A stretch of 64,000 nt of DNA from Paralithodes platypus (lineage: Eukaryota > Arthropoda > Malacostraca > Decapoda > Lithodidae), in NCBI GenBank assembly GCA_032716605.1, contig CM064580.1:35575518-35639517 (forward strand). Reading direction: 5' to 3'. A program made the translations under genes and the position numbers. The notes beneath the pieces are model-generated. The model saw nothing but the letters and a program-made list of their open reading frames with translations. It did no database searches and was not told where the DNA came from. The stretch's first letter is position 1, and every line of letters begins with the position of its first letter. This document shows positions 10,850-22,644 of this stretch, piece after piece.

Positions 10850-11114
10850 CCGAAGGCTTAGGTTGACCAGTAGCTTAGGTTGAACAGTAGCTTAGGTTGA
10901 CCAGTACGATACCCATCTCACCTTGTAACCAATCACCAACCCCAGATGGGACGTCACAACTTCGTCCACTTATTCCAAGTTCCTAATTATACTGCTAGGT
11001 GAACAGAGGCTACACCGTTAGGAGACTTGCCCATATGTCTCTTCCCCGCCCGGGTCTCGAACCCGGGACCTTCTGGTTGTGAGCCAGACGCGCTATCCGT
11101 TACGCCACGGGGAG
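10850..11114 (-). mobile_element. tRNA-derived SINE
   Basis: On the minus strand the head (about 11114 down to 11043) is tRNA-like. It has an A-box-like TGGCGTAACGG (11097-11107), an anticodon arm TCTGG-CTCACAA-CCAGA (loop anticodon CAC, valine by the code), and a perfect B box GGTTCGAGACC (11053-11063) inside a T-arm stem. The acceptor and D-arm spacing is irregular, which fits a SINE head rather than a working tRNA gene. The body continues with CACCTAGCAGTA-type sequence and GTTGTGACGTCCCAT, which I associate from memory with decapod SINEs. The head abuts a (GT)n tract. The end near 10850 is approximate. Confidence 0.75.
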
Positions 11115-11136
11115 GTGCGTGTGTGTGTGTGTGTGT

Positions 11137-11211
<75 letters not shown>

Positions 11212-11214
11212 GGA
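11115..11214. repeat. (GT)n followed by poly-G
   Basis: A GT run from about 11116 to 11196 passes directly into about 16 G's. Poly-cysteine/valine frames across it are artefacts. Confidence 0.95.
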
Positions 11215-11219
11215 GGGTG

Positions 11220-13350
11220 CTTGGACTATTATTTACAGAACATGGCAGTCTCATTTATAAGAGTAGTGTATGTTGTTTGGCGCATGAACATAACATTTTG
11301 GTTTATCTACCGTATAATCTAGACGCAATCTCATGGACAAGCTCATCAGCAGTTAGGAGTATATTTTAAATATGGGTGTTATTTATTAATAAAATATAGT
11401 CAACATTCGAAACCTCGATTACCTTGATAGGTCCTCGTGAAATTTTGTTATCTGTAGTATGTTACTTTTTTATACAACTTTATATAGATGAATACATGGA
11501 TATGATGCTATGTACATTTATTAATGGGTCATACTATCTATTATCGTTTTGTTTTAAGCAATAGTAAATCGAGTCCATCTATTCATCTTTACGATTATAT
11601 AGGCATAACATACATTACAATTATTAGTGACTATACAGATACGCCGAGAAATATTAACACGTTCCATTACATCGAAATATTAACATTTGCATTTTGATGA
11701 TTATGATGCTATTGCTATTTTAGAACAAAGAACAATACCTACCGGTCAAAGCCAATACAAATATTTCAACATCTCACCTATTTATTTAGTTTTCTTTAAT
11801 GTAAATATATCCAAGCACCTTTTATTTTGTATTTCTATTTTAGCTCTATATGTTCAAATATAAATCGGGGTAAATATAAGTAAAAGCGCCCCAACTTCGG
11901 CTTTAGTATACATATATTTGTTTGCAATATATGCAAATCTTAATTTAAATACACATCATTTATGAGTAATTGCAAAAGCTCTTTGTAGATGGTGTTAAGG
12001 GAGCAGTTTTAATTACAAAGAGAGATTACATTACATTTTAAAGTTGAGGTGATGCTGCATAACGTTTGGCTTTACATTTAACATTCCACTCTCTCCAGAT
12101 AATAATTTAAGTCACTATGATAAATAAATAATCTATGAAGTGATTATCCATTCCCTTTATACATCCCGAACACAAACTCTGGCAAACAGTGGACGTGGAG
12201 TCATCTAGTATCGAGGGGGGCTGTGGTGTCAAGCGTTGGGTTTCAATCACACTGGCTCCACAATTATCCCTCATATTTTAACACTGATTAAGACGACTAC
12301 TGCTGCCATCCACCCCTCAGACGCTACAACACTTAACCCTTTCAGCCCCACCATGGTTTTCTTCATTTAATACTGGATATTATTAGACACATTAATTCAG
12401 CTATGTCAGGGTTAAGGGAGTAGTTGGAAGATTAGTTGAGGTAGTTGTTGCTAATTTGATTTATAGAACTCGCCTTGAAACTAATTAAAATCGCCTTATA
12501 GCTATGAGAACGATATTACATAGGAGATATCGTACTGAGAGCAGTAAGACAACCACTTGCCATTCTACCCCTATGCTGTTACTGTCACCCATTTACGTTC
12601 AGGGCGACAGATAATTTGCCTCTCAAGGCTTTAAGTTGTGCTTTACGCAACATAAATTTGTTTGTTAAATAAAAATATGTAAGGTTATGGACCATTTATG
12701 TTCTTATGTAAATACTGTCTATTATTCGAAAATGGTTAATGGGTGAATTGCATTTGTAATTGAATGACTTGGTAAAAACTTGCGCATATTAAATTACTAG
12801 CATACTCAAGTTTGTGATATGCAACGAATCTGAAATATGTGAAAATAAAGTGTTAATCAGTAAAACAACTTTATCCTCATAAACACAAACTGTCCACTTT
12901 TTGCTGAACAACATCAACAACAACAACAGTGGGTTGATATGCTCCGTATCTTAAATGTTAAGTAGCACTTACGCTTAGAGCGGTAGCCATCTCTCTTCCT
13001 AGACCTACCATTATAAACAAGAGCAAGGGTGTGTGTGTGTGTGTGTGTATGTTTGCGTGTGTGTGTGTGTGTAGCGACTGCCTCCCCCTTAAGTACAGGA
13101 GCTGTAACAATACAACAGCAGTAGTAGTGGATAATAGTACAGTTGCCTCATAAAAAGTGTTTGCCTTTAACCACCATAATGCGTTAATGCATATTAATTA
13201 TATGGATGAATAGTCTTACCTATTTCCAACAGCATTATAGCAAAATTGGGAACTCTTAAATCTTTAAACTAGAATCATAGCGGTGAAACCATTACATTTT
13301 ATCAGCCATTTACAGTACGTGTCGCAGGTTCATGTATTTCCAACTCTACA
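11220..13350. other. AT-rich non-coding sequence with minor repeats
   Basis: No coding signal. A family-3-like fragment (TTAACCCTTTCAG) starts near 12337, with a pairing GGGTTAAGGG near 12410, and a GT microsatellite lies at 13031-13072. Confidence 0.4.
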
Positions 13351-13351
13351 T

Positions 13352-13572
13352 TTAAGGAGAGATTTTCACTTAAGAGTTTTTTTTCTGGACCCCCATCTCC
13401 TTCATGTTTAGAACTATTAGTTTTGAGATGTTAAGACGTTTGCCCCATTAGCTTTGTGATTTCAAGACCTTTCCCCCAATTTCTGTCAATTTTAATACCT
13501 TTCGTGCCACTTATGTGTATTTTTCCTGGCGAGTGACAGCGAGCCTGTAATCTATGAGGAAGCGGCCTTGGG

Positions 13573-13606
<34 letters not shown>

Positions 13607-13703
13607 ACCAAAACATTTACACATTTATCTCGATGGGGGATCCTGGGGGTAATTTTTTAAGCGTGAAGGAGGACTAGGGAGCAAACTAAAAAAACTCTCC
13701 AAT
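13352..13703 (-). mobile_element. TTAA MITE family 1, minus orientation, right end decayed
   Basis: It starts TTAAGGAGAG at 13352. Reverse-oriented family words follow: GGACCCCCATCTCC, CCATTAG, CCTTTCGTGCCA, CCTGGCGAGTGACAGCGAGCC and GGCCTTGGGCCGG. A T run of roughly 27 bases (13580-13606) replaces the internal AAAATGT region. The distal end is degenerate. Confidence 0.75.
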
Positions 13704-14302
13704 GCTTGGATTTTATTTTTCGGACGCCAACTTTGCTAAATAATTAGGTGGATATGAACCCTAACTAGGTTGTCAATCTTATAGGAAGCCAAAGCTCTAG
13801 ATACCAAGCTAACAAGTCTTCACGCAAACTAGAAGAAGACGTCATTGTTACATTATTGTTATCACTAGGCGATATAATTCATCTTAGTAAGGATGGCATC
13901 GTATAGAAGAGATTAAACATCCATCCAAATTTCTATTTATAGTTTTAGACGATATGAACATGGTTTCCGTTACGTTAAAGTATTATTAATCACATGCCGG
14001 TGTTCGATGTTAAAGGATTAAGATATGAGGGATCCCCAACTCTCTCTCTCACACACACACGCGCTCTCTCTCTCTCCCTTCTGAGCTGACTAATGAGGTA
14101 TTTGCGCGACAAGAACATACGGCGGAGTGTTTGCACTGTAGACATAAATACACGCAACTTGAAGAATAAGATAAATATGTCGTAAATTAAGACCATTAAC
14201 ATAAAACAAAGACACTTGCTGTAAGGTGCAACAAACTCTATATTCCCAATAATAGATTTGTCATACATACGAGTGTATTTATAACAATACTTATAATATG
14301 AA

Positions 14303-14510
14303 TAAATAATAATAATAATAGTAATAATAGCAATGATAATAATTATAATAATAATAATAATAAAACAATAATAATGACAATAAAAACAGCAATAATAATA
14401 ATGATACTATTACTATTACTACTACTACTACTACTACAAATAATAATAATACTAATATTAATAATAATATTAATAATAATATTAATAATAATAATAATAA
14501 CAATAGTAAT
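14303..14510. repeat. (AAT)n / (ATT)n microsatellite with ACT variants
   Basis: Long imperfect AAT/ATA trinucleotide tract with a (CTA)n patch near 14415-14436. Poly-Ile and poly-Tyr frames on both strands are composition artefacts. Confidence 0.95.
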
Positions 14511-14582
14511 AATTGTATTGATAAACGTTTTCTTGATAATCGCAGCCGTATGCTGAAAATGTAAAGAGGAATAATTCACAGC

Positions 14583-14840
14583 TTAACACTATCTGGTGCA
14601 ACATCTAAGCTTATGATATTTATTTTATTAATATTATTGAGGGTTTTGATTGCTGTTGATTGCTGAAAATGTCCCGGCTATAGATCGGTTTCCCCTAAAT
14701 TGTAGGCTCACTATCGCTCACCCAGAAAATATAATCTTATCATCGACAAACTAACTAGGTGGAACGTTATAAAATCTTCAACCCAATTAAGTGAAACGGG
14801 AGGGTTCTAAAAAGACCTGCCCTGCACCAGATAGGGTTAA
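14583..14840 (+). mobile_element. 258-bp TTAA element with distinct 18-bp TIRs and a family 1 core
   Basis: TTAACACTATCTGGTGCA at the left is inverted with one mismatch as TGCACCAGATAGGGTTAA at the right. The interior keeps the family 1 core in decayed form (GTCCCGGCTATAGATCGG, GGCTCACTATCGCTCACCCAG). Core and ends from apparently different families suggest an end swap or a related subfamily. Confidence 0.75.
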
Positions 14841-14852
14841 CTCTATCTTATA

Positions 14853-15219
14853 TTAAGGGATAGTGCCTGTTGTTTGTACTATATATTAATGTATTAATAT
14901 ATTCTTTATTTTCCTCACTAGACCACCCTTAAGCTTAAAAACACACCCCTTAGATCCCTTTTCAAGATAAATTTATAAATTTTTCGGTATAAAAATGTTC
15001 CGACCGAAGACCGATTCCTTCTAAAATTACAGGCTCGCTATCGCTCGCCAGGAAAAAATTGACACCTAAATGGCACGAAAGGTCTTCATATTGACAAAGA
15101 AATGGGGGCGAAAGGTCTCAAAATTGCCAAACTAACTGAACGAACGTCATAAAAATCAACACTAATATGCTGAACATGAGGGTGAAGGGGTCCAGAAAAA
15201 GCGACTAACTCTCCCTTAA
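14853..15219 (+). mobile_element. TTAA MITE, family 1
   Basis: TTAA lies at 14853-14856 and 15216-15219. The interior holds CCGACCGAAGACCG, GCTCGCTATCGCTCGCCAGG, TTGACACCTAAATGGCACG and GCTGAACATGAGGG in family order. Thirteen bases separate it from the element at 14583-14840. No coding sequence. Confidence 0.85.
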
Positions 15220-15844
15220 CATATATTAAGGACCAAACCATGAGATTGCCTGCGAGCTAGTTAACTAGATACTGCATAATTATGTGTTGTATAAGGTTTG
15301 CAGTTTGGTTTTGAGTTGATATAATAGTTGTACATTTTTATAAGATTTGCATAAGAGATAATTTACTGAATATAGTGAGCCTGAATTTTCTGCGATGTAC
15401 CAATTTAAACAACAAGCATATAATGTTAACATCCTATTACTGTTGCTGCATGTATATACTTACAGGTGCATGTACACAAATAACATACATGGTTACTCTT
15501 ACAGACACATGCATACATATAACATTCATACATACTTTATATCTGTACATACTGTATACTGTACATACAACTGACTGACATACGCCTGCGGACACCTTCA
15601 TGCATAGGACGAACCCGGTACGCAGATACTCATATTTGGAACCAAGCATACATCCGGGTTTAGAACATTAAAACAAAAGAACTCAGAAACCTGCATAAGG
15701 CCAACCAACTCACACGAGGCAGATCCCATTTACACCCAATCCATATAATTCAAACTGATGAGGTATAATTTTCAAGCTTTTCTATTGTATTGTAATATAG
15801 ACAGTCACACGAACGGTGTGTGTGTGTTTGTGTGAGAGAGAGAG
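15220..15844. other. AT-rich non-coding sequence
   Basis: Repeated ACATAC/GTATAC words near 15480-15580 and a (GA)n patch at 15833-15844. No gene recognised. Confidence 0.4.
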
Positions 15845-16345
15845 TTACACAGAAACTCAGATTACACAGACCTTGCAGTCTCTACTAGGTGGTCCGGCCA
15901 GAATGTAAGTAGAGACAGGGACAGTTTATAGTAGAAGAATAGGACATCAAAGTAGAAGGGTCTCTCCGCACTCTCCGGCTGAAAAGCCGTACCGGAAATA
16001 GGAGGAAGTGTAACCTTATCGGTCAGGAAATGCCCACAAAAAGTTATTATATAAGATAGAAAGAAATTAGTCTGCAAGAAATTTACACTTCTACATTACA
16101 ATTTGACATTTGTCAACATTAAAGGGTATATATCACTTTTTTTGTACCACTTCACTATTTTGTTGAAGTCGTAATGTAGGATATTTATATCTTCCTCAAT
16201 TAAGACTACGCTTCCTATTATTGTATCGTCAGCAAAGTCGGAAATAAAGTTATTCAGACCTACATCAATGTCATTTATAGAGATGATAAACAAAATGGAA
16301 CCAAGGACCGACCCTTGAGGCACACCACTGGTAACAGGCACCCAT
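15845..16345 (-). pseudogene. CR1-like LINE, distal part (RT YADD-type box and 3'UTR)
   Basis: Reading on the minus strand, 16345 to 16096 encodes WVPVTSGVPQGSVLG, then INDIDVGLNNFISDF and the catalytic FADD box, ending in KIVKWYKKS. The rest of the RT C-terminus is missing. From about 16010 down to 15845 comes a 3'UTR with TACGGCTTTTCAGCCGGAG and CCACCTAGTAGAGACTGCAAGG, which matches the 3'UTR at 27180-27345. So this is an internally deleted LINE copy. Its proximal part lies at 17837-18340, beyond an inserted element. Confidence 0.85.
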
Positions 16346-17836
16346 TTTTTTTTTTTTTTTTTTTAAAGACCTCCGTCTACGTATTGTGAAAAACCTGTTA
16401 TCCTCCGGCAAATTGTGGGGTTGAGTGAGTGAAGGGGGTGACAGTGAATGAAGGAGGATACATGTTTTTCATAATACGTGTTGCTAGCCCCAAACGCGCG
16501 AGCAACTGTGGCTTTCAACCATCCGACACATCCCCTTTTATTTATGTGCATCACACATGTTACATACAAATAAAGTTTATGTTTTGTTTTACCCTACTGT
16601 GGAAAGACTACGGATACACCACTCCTGCCCGGGCCTCACACAGTGGCATGCCCCAGTCCTGTCGAACTGAGCTCATGACGCTGGTGGCATTGCCCCGAAG
16701 GATAGCCATCCCTAGTCTTTGCTTGAGTCAGAGGGTTTCCCGGGGTTCTCCTGAAACTTCTCTGATTTTACGGCCTATTTCATTCACCATCTTAAGGGTG
16801 GTAGGGCCAAAGACTCCTGAAGTTTCGAATGCCAGGGGCTCGAACTGATGATTTCTGGCGATGGCTTGATATTTTTCTCGCTTTTTATTTTCTGCTATCC
16901 GGGCGGCTTCACCTGCTTCGTCGGCGTTTCTGGCGATGTTGGTTGTGGAGAAAGTGTCAACACATGTGGCATCCCACACGAGGCACCGGCCATTCTTGTA
17001 AGGGAAAGTGGTCATCCCATCTGGCCGTTTGCCATCTTCTCTGTGAAGTCCATGTGGTTCGAGGATTGATGCACGGTTAGCACTCTGCAGGGCCCGTTTT
17101 ATGACATCATTTAGAGCAGAGTGTCTTGGCAGGCGGCCTGCGTTGTAATTACATGACAAGGCATGGTGACCTTGAGCATCCATCCCCCCACCACACTTGC
17201 AAGTGTGTGGGTGACAAACTGCCACACCCACTCTGAGTGCGATGGCAACCCGGAGTGCTTCAGCATCCAAGTGAGTTCCAAGAGGTGGGATGGGGATGGC
17301 ATGTAACCACAAGCCACTCTCCGAACGGGCGGCTGCCTGGAGGCGTGCTTTTGCAACCTGGTCTGCATTGGTTAGGAGATTTTCTCGAGTTTTCTTCGCC
17401 GAGATGGTATCTCACGCATTCTGCTTGCTCCTGGAGGTACCCTGAGGCTCCTCCTCTACTCCTGTACTTCCCTTCCAGGTGTTAATCGCTGCTGTTACGT
17501 CCCCATTAAGTGTCATTCCGGGTTGAGAAGAAAGGATGGACATTACAAGGTCGTTGGTCGCGATGAGGGAAGAGATAAAGGCTGGGGAGGCAATATCCGA
17601 GGCTCTCCGTATGCCCAAGCCCCCGAGGCGGACAGGAAGGGTGGCTTGTGTCCAGGCCCGTTCTTTAAATTCCATGTTGGTGATGCTGGTCACTGCTTCT
17701 CGGATTATGCTGTCTAATTCTTGGAGGCCACCATTGTTCGTTAAGTCATCGATGTGCGCAGGAGGTATTGGAGTTTTGGGATGGAGAAACAGTTCTTGAG
17801 CAGGGCCAGAGCTGAGTGGGCATCGATGTGTATCAG
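16346..17836 (-). pseudogene. 5'-truncated LINE with zinc-knuckle and endonuclease-like C-terminus, inserted into a CR1-like LINE
   Basis: On the minus strand the insert begins near 17836 with DAHSALALLKNCFSIPKLQYLLR. A frameshift near 17757 follows, then TLPVRLGGLGIRRASDIASP. An in-frame TGA (17412-17414) interrupts ADQVAKARLQAAARSESG. Then come CKCGGGMDAQGHHALSC (a CCHC-type knuckle) and GKRPDGMTTF...LVWDATCVDT, resembling the PD-(D/E)xK arrangement of restriction-like endonucleases in R2/NeSL-type LINEs. A second in-frame TGA (16728-16730) precedes RLGMAILRGNA, and the natural stop is near 16606. A 3'UTR and poly-A (read as T's at 16347-16368) end the element. The endonuclease assignment is an inference from spacing and residues. 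Confidence 0.8.
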
Positions 17837-18340
17837 GAGACTCACGATTGGTTTGTCTTCCATTAATATCAACTCTATGCCTTCTGTCTGTAAGCCAACA
17901 TTTAATTCATTGATATAATTATAGTCCTTTATCCCGAACATTTCTAACTTATCAAATCATTTATTGTGGGGTAACTTCCCGAACACCTTCTGTAGATTAT
18001 GTCTATCACCTTAGACGAGTCATTCGGAGTAAATCATTTATTATCAAAACCAAGTAAGTTTGTTAATCAAGATTTTCTGGTCCTAAACCCGTACTGGCTG
18101 TCTCCCACTAATTCATTATATTCTTGAATCTCAATTACTTTATCTCTAAAAATGGTTTCAAGATTGTTTTCCTATTACGGACTCCAAACTTATTGGTCAA
18201 AAATAAATTGCTTTGGCTCGATCACCCTTTTTGTAAATGGGTGCAAGGTTTGTTGTTTTCCAATCATTAGGGATGCTTCCCTGCTGTAGTGATAAGTTAA
18301 ATATAATGGTTGTTTAAATCAAGGAAAGATAGAGAGAGAG
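17837..18340 (-). pseudogene. CR1-like LINE, proximal RT part
   Basis: Minus-strand reading from 18300 gives SIPNDWKTTNLAPIYKKGDR (finger/palm start), then QYGFR near 18085, VIDIIY near 18005, and FDKLEMFGIKDYNYINE near 17950-17890. Multiple stops and frameshifts break it. It continues, after the 1.5-kb insertion at 16346-17836, with SGVPQGSVLG. The 5' part of the LINE is absent beyond about 18340. Confidence 0.8.
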
Positions 18341-18772
18341 CGAGAGCGAGAGAGATATTATGAGTGGATGAAAATGAATTCAAAAGAGAATCTTACAATA
18401 CATACTCACAGACAGAATATATCCGAGACAAAAAAAAAAAAGAAAAATTAAATAAATTAATAAATAAATATATAAATATAGCCAGGCAGAATGAGCACGG
18501 CATGTAAACAAAGAAGTATGCTTGCAAATAGAAAAGCGAAACTTTCAGCCCCCCCCCCCCCCCACCGTCTAGCAACTCCCCTCTGTTTGCTCCTTCAAAT
18601 TGACCTCTTGACCGGGCGACAAATATTTTCATCATGCCTAGATTGATAATTTCGCACATATATTCCATGGACCGGGGTGAAAATCGGTACCATTATAATA
18701 TTGTAAGATTTTGTTTCTTTATATCAACCATGATCCAATACTTACCATATCGATTAATAGCTCTTTATTGGA

Positions 18773-18868
18773 GATTATTATAAACGTTTGACCCCTAAGT
18801 ATGGACGTACTGATTCCTGTGATTATTATAAACGTTTGACCCCTAAGTATGGACGTACTGATTCCTGT
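18773..18868. repeat. 48-bp tandem duplication
   Basis: Two identical 48-bp units (18773-18820 and 18821-18868) beginning GATTATTATAAACGTTTGAC. Confidence 0.95.
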
Positions 18869-18967
18869 GATTTAGGGATTTGGCCGATTGACTATTATGT
18901 AAAAGCATAATTATTTCTCAAACAGGCCGCATCCAGTTAAAACTGTCCTAACCCAATTTAGTTCATC

Positions 18968-19344
18968 TTAAGGGGGAGGTAGTTACTTTTTATCCCTCAT
19001 GTTAAGTCCCATTAGCTTTGGGATTTCAAGATGTTCGTTCCATTATTCTGACAATGTTATGACCTTTCGCCCCATTTCTTTGTTAATATAATATTCTTTC
19101 GTGTCGATTTTTTTCCTGGTGAGCGATAGCAAGCCTGTAATTCTAGGAGAAACCGGCCTTCGGTCGGCACATTTTTCTACCGAAAAAAAAAAATAAAAAT
19201 AAAAATTGATCTTGAATGGGGGTCTAGGGTTTGAGTTTGTATTATTAATATTTTTGTTTTTTGGCTTGATGAGGTCCAGCGAGGAAAATAATAAATTAAT
19301 ATATACAGAAACAGACCAAACCAAAATAAACACTACCCCCATAA
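18968..19344 (-). mobile_element. TTAA MITE family 1, minus orientation
   Basis: It starts TTAAGGGGGAGG at 18968. Internal words CCCATTAGCTTTGGGATTTC, CCTGGTGAGCGATAGCAAGCC, AACCGGCCTTCGGTCGG and CTTGATGAGGTCCAGCGAGG follow in reverse-family order. The right terminus has decayed to CCCCCATAA. Confidence 0.85.
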
Positions 19345-19739
19345 AATAACTCTGCCTTCTCTAAGCTAATTTACCCTAGTTCAATTTGCTTGATGCTCTT
19401 TCTTCCATTTGTATATCAATGCAACCAATAACACATATAAAACCCACCATTGCAGAGGAGTAAAACAGACGAAAAGCGGCGATGATATTATGTACAGTTC
19501 AGTATTAAGCCCTGCAAGATAAGACCACACATTTCTTCATCATATTCTGGCCATTATTATACAATTTTAAAAAGATTAGAAAGGATCTCGATGATTCAGA
19601 GGGGTATAAGTAATCCTAATTAACCATCTGACTTCCAATGTTCCTTCCTAATTTGAATAACATAGTCTATCAATAGCCTAAATGATATGAAGAAACTCGT
19701 CCTCGTACACTGAAATAGTCATGTGGCTCATTTGATCTC

Positions 19740-20024
19740 TCTTGCGGCGAGTGCGAGGCACCCGCCTTTCAACACAGTCCCACTCCTATTCTGTCCTTTC
19801 TGTCTTTCTTTTACTCAGCAAGTGAACTCTGGAACTCTCTCCCTCAATCAATCTCTCCTTCATCCTATAATTTAGACTACTTTAAACTACTCGTGTCCAG
19901 GCATTTTGACTCCAACGTCACTTGAATTTGGCTCTGTCACTCTTTTGGCTTTCAGCGAGACACTCGTTTCAGGCATCCTGCCTTTTGTCTCCTTCATACA
20001 CATATTAAAAAAAAAAAAAAAAAA
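19740..20024 (+). pseudogene. LINE 3' end with poly-A
   Basis: A short frame encodes SELWNSLPQSISPSSYNLDYFKL ending at a TGA near 19924, the typical C-terminal tail of jockey/CR1-type polymerases. A 3'UTR and an A run of 18 (about 20008-20025) follow. Upstream RT sequence is absent, so it is a strongly 5'-truncated insertion, resembling the family at 2-1301 in layout. Confidence 0.75.
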
Positions 20025-20143
20025 TGAATATATATTATGATTATATTAAATATTGCGTGCATACTGTATATGTGTACGCAATATATACCGGTATATATAT
20101 ATACACAGTATAGTTATATGTACGCACGTGTGTATGTATGCGC

Positions 20144-20144
20144 G

Positions 20145-20211
<67 letters not shown>

Positions 20212-20232
20212 ATATGGGTGTGTGAGTGTGTA
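20144..20232. repeat. (GT)n microsatellite
   Basis: GT dinucleotides with a few interruptions at the edges. Confidence 0.95.
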
Positions 20233-20688
20233 GGTATATGTGTGTGGCATGAGTGTGCAGTAGTCTGGGTGTAAGGCAGCACACTGGTCAAACATATAAT
20301 GTAAACAAAGGGAGCAAACACAGCGAAACGGATCCTGCCTGACCTCAGTCGGTGGTGGGGTGAAGAACTGTAAGGCATCTATCTGTTGTATCTATTGTAG
20401 AGTTCACCATCTGCAAGTGGCACTGATGAGCACGCCGCCCTTCGGTATTTTGTATATGGTTTACTTCCCTAAATAGGTTGATGACCAAGGCTGACGAGTC
20501 CCTATCACCTGGATTTTTAAAAAGTTGTCTCCCCTAGACGGGTTGCCGGCAACAAAGGGTGATGAGTCCCATCCACCCGTTGCATTCCCATGCCTATAGT
20601 ACCAATCCAGACAATGGAATTTGAGTCACATACTACTGACAAAATGTATGTACTTTTTAAAATTATTTAGGTTAAATCAATTTTGAGT

Positions 20689-20737
<49 letters not shown>

Positions 20738-21618
20738 CTGTACTGTTCTGTCTATATATACACACACAATGCTAACACTGGAACAAGACTTTCAATATCG
20801 TGCAACTCTTCCGTGATTGAATGCTAGCCAATGACGTAGGCACTTCTCGCATTCCATCAACAAGATAAAATAGATAACTTTTGTTGAGCTATGGGTATAA
20901 TTCATGTACTAGAAACAGAAAGCGTGTCTTATGGCAAGTCGAATTTGTTTTGGTAGAGTAAACTGAATTAAGTAGCCTATAGTACATTTTGCATCGGATT
21001 AATGTTGCCCCTTGGGACCTCGACAGAGTGGGATGCGATTTTTGTTTTAATGCAGTTACTAGTCTTCCCTTAGAAGCTCAGTATAATTATACAGTACAAT
21101 ATGTATTTTTCGAGGATGTCGATATCTTCAACTTGAATCTAAGATTGAAGTTACAAGGCTTTAATCAATAAAACATACATTATGTGCAATATCATACTGG
21201 TTAGTATAACATGTAGTTAGCTGTCAGGGGTATACTGTACTGTATAGATAAAAATGTTTATAATTGAACAATACAGAATAAAGAAGCCACTAGGTCGGTG
21301 TTAGCGAATCTTCGGCAGGAGTGCATGAACGTTTTTCTGCTTTTTTGTTTTATTCGAAAAATATATTTTGGTAGCTTTTGAGGTATCTCTATTGTTGGTA
21401 TCGGCACATAGTCTGGAGGTAGATTACTGAAAATAGTTTAATTTTGGAAAGCCAAGGTGTCCGATGTTAACATGTTCAGGGTACAATGTTCCTGCCTTGA
21501 TGATATGTCGGCGACCAAACCGGCTAAACCTCTGCTAAAACAATCGAATACGAACACTAGGACTCGGACGGACTCTCTGGACAGCAAATGAATAACTGCC
21601 TACAAAGGACAAACTCGC

Positions 21619-21663
<45 letters not shown>

Positions 21664-22644
21664 CTGTATCTTGTCACGCTTTAAGGCAAATACTCGTCTG
21701 GTAATTGATAGCATTTTTGCAAAATAAAAATTTCAGTTACAGAATATTTCGAATTTATGACGAAACCTAATGGTGTATTTATGCCCCCCCTCCTCCAATT
21801 GTTTGTTTTTGCTTTGCTTTTAGTTGATCCTCTCTCCTCCCACCAACACACATACACATACACATTAAAATGTAAAACTTGCAAACTAAACAAACCAAAA
21901 TTGGGACAAGGACAATATAAAGTCAAATTAAATTATCAAAATCGCTATGTGGAAACAACGCTTACTAAAATGAAAATTATTAAATAAAAGAACACAATCC
22001 ACCACATAGGGTGTATATTACTACATGAGCAAGTTAATCTGTTTCCCAAGCAAACTAATCGCACATATAACTACGCACTATCGTCACGTTAAAGGAATTA
22101 GTCAAGTTTGGGAAGTCCGGGACGTTCTGGTAAATTTTACTAAACTCTGCATGAATAAAGAAACTACATGTTAAATGTCAAAATATTATTTAAAATCAAA
22201 TTTGCAACATGACAAGACCTTAACAATAGTACAAAATACAAATATTGATAAGATATCTATACTATTACAAAATAATATATAAAATACAGTACAGCACTCA
22301 CTAACGATAGTGTTATCGGGTAGGTACCTGTAAGCATAGCATGCCTCAAGTGACCCCTATCAATAACTACCCTACAAATAACCTAAATTTATCGCACAAA
22401 TAAACTAAGGAAATCGCAAAAGCAAGCAATTGATACTATCGACAATGAATACATATAATATAAAGACAAATAATTGCAAAATATGAAGTAACAACAGATT
22501 TAAACAAAGGGTACTCTTTTAACAAGAACAATCAATTTAAAAAATCATCAATATTAATAATAGAAAAAGAAAAAGATAAACAATAAATACAGACAAAAAA
22601 CAATAAATACAGACAAAAATTAAGCAGAGGTTATACAAGAAACT
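20233..22644. other. non-coding sequence with microsatellites
   Basis: Contains (CT)n/(TA)n at 20690-20735, (GT)n at 21619-21662 and a short duplicated CAATAAATACAGACAAAAA near 22580-22618. Small open frames show no recognisable domain. Confidence 0.4.

Noticed and set aside
11043..11114. Functional tRNA-Val(CAC) gene on the minus strand
   Set aside because: The anticodon arm and T-arm are good, but acceptor and D-arm spacing is irregular and SINE-body sequence follows directly, so a SINE head is more likely.
11027..11369. Cys/Val-rich frames across GT repeats (also near 20053, 35130, 39739)
   Set aside because: Dinucleotide repeats give long open frames in all phases.
14290..14579. poly-Ile/poly-Leu frames
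   Set aside because: Artefact of the (AAT)n microsatellite.
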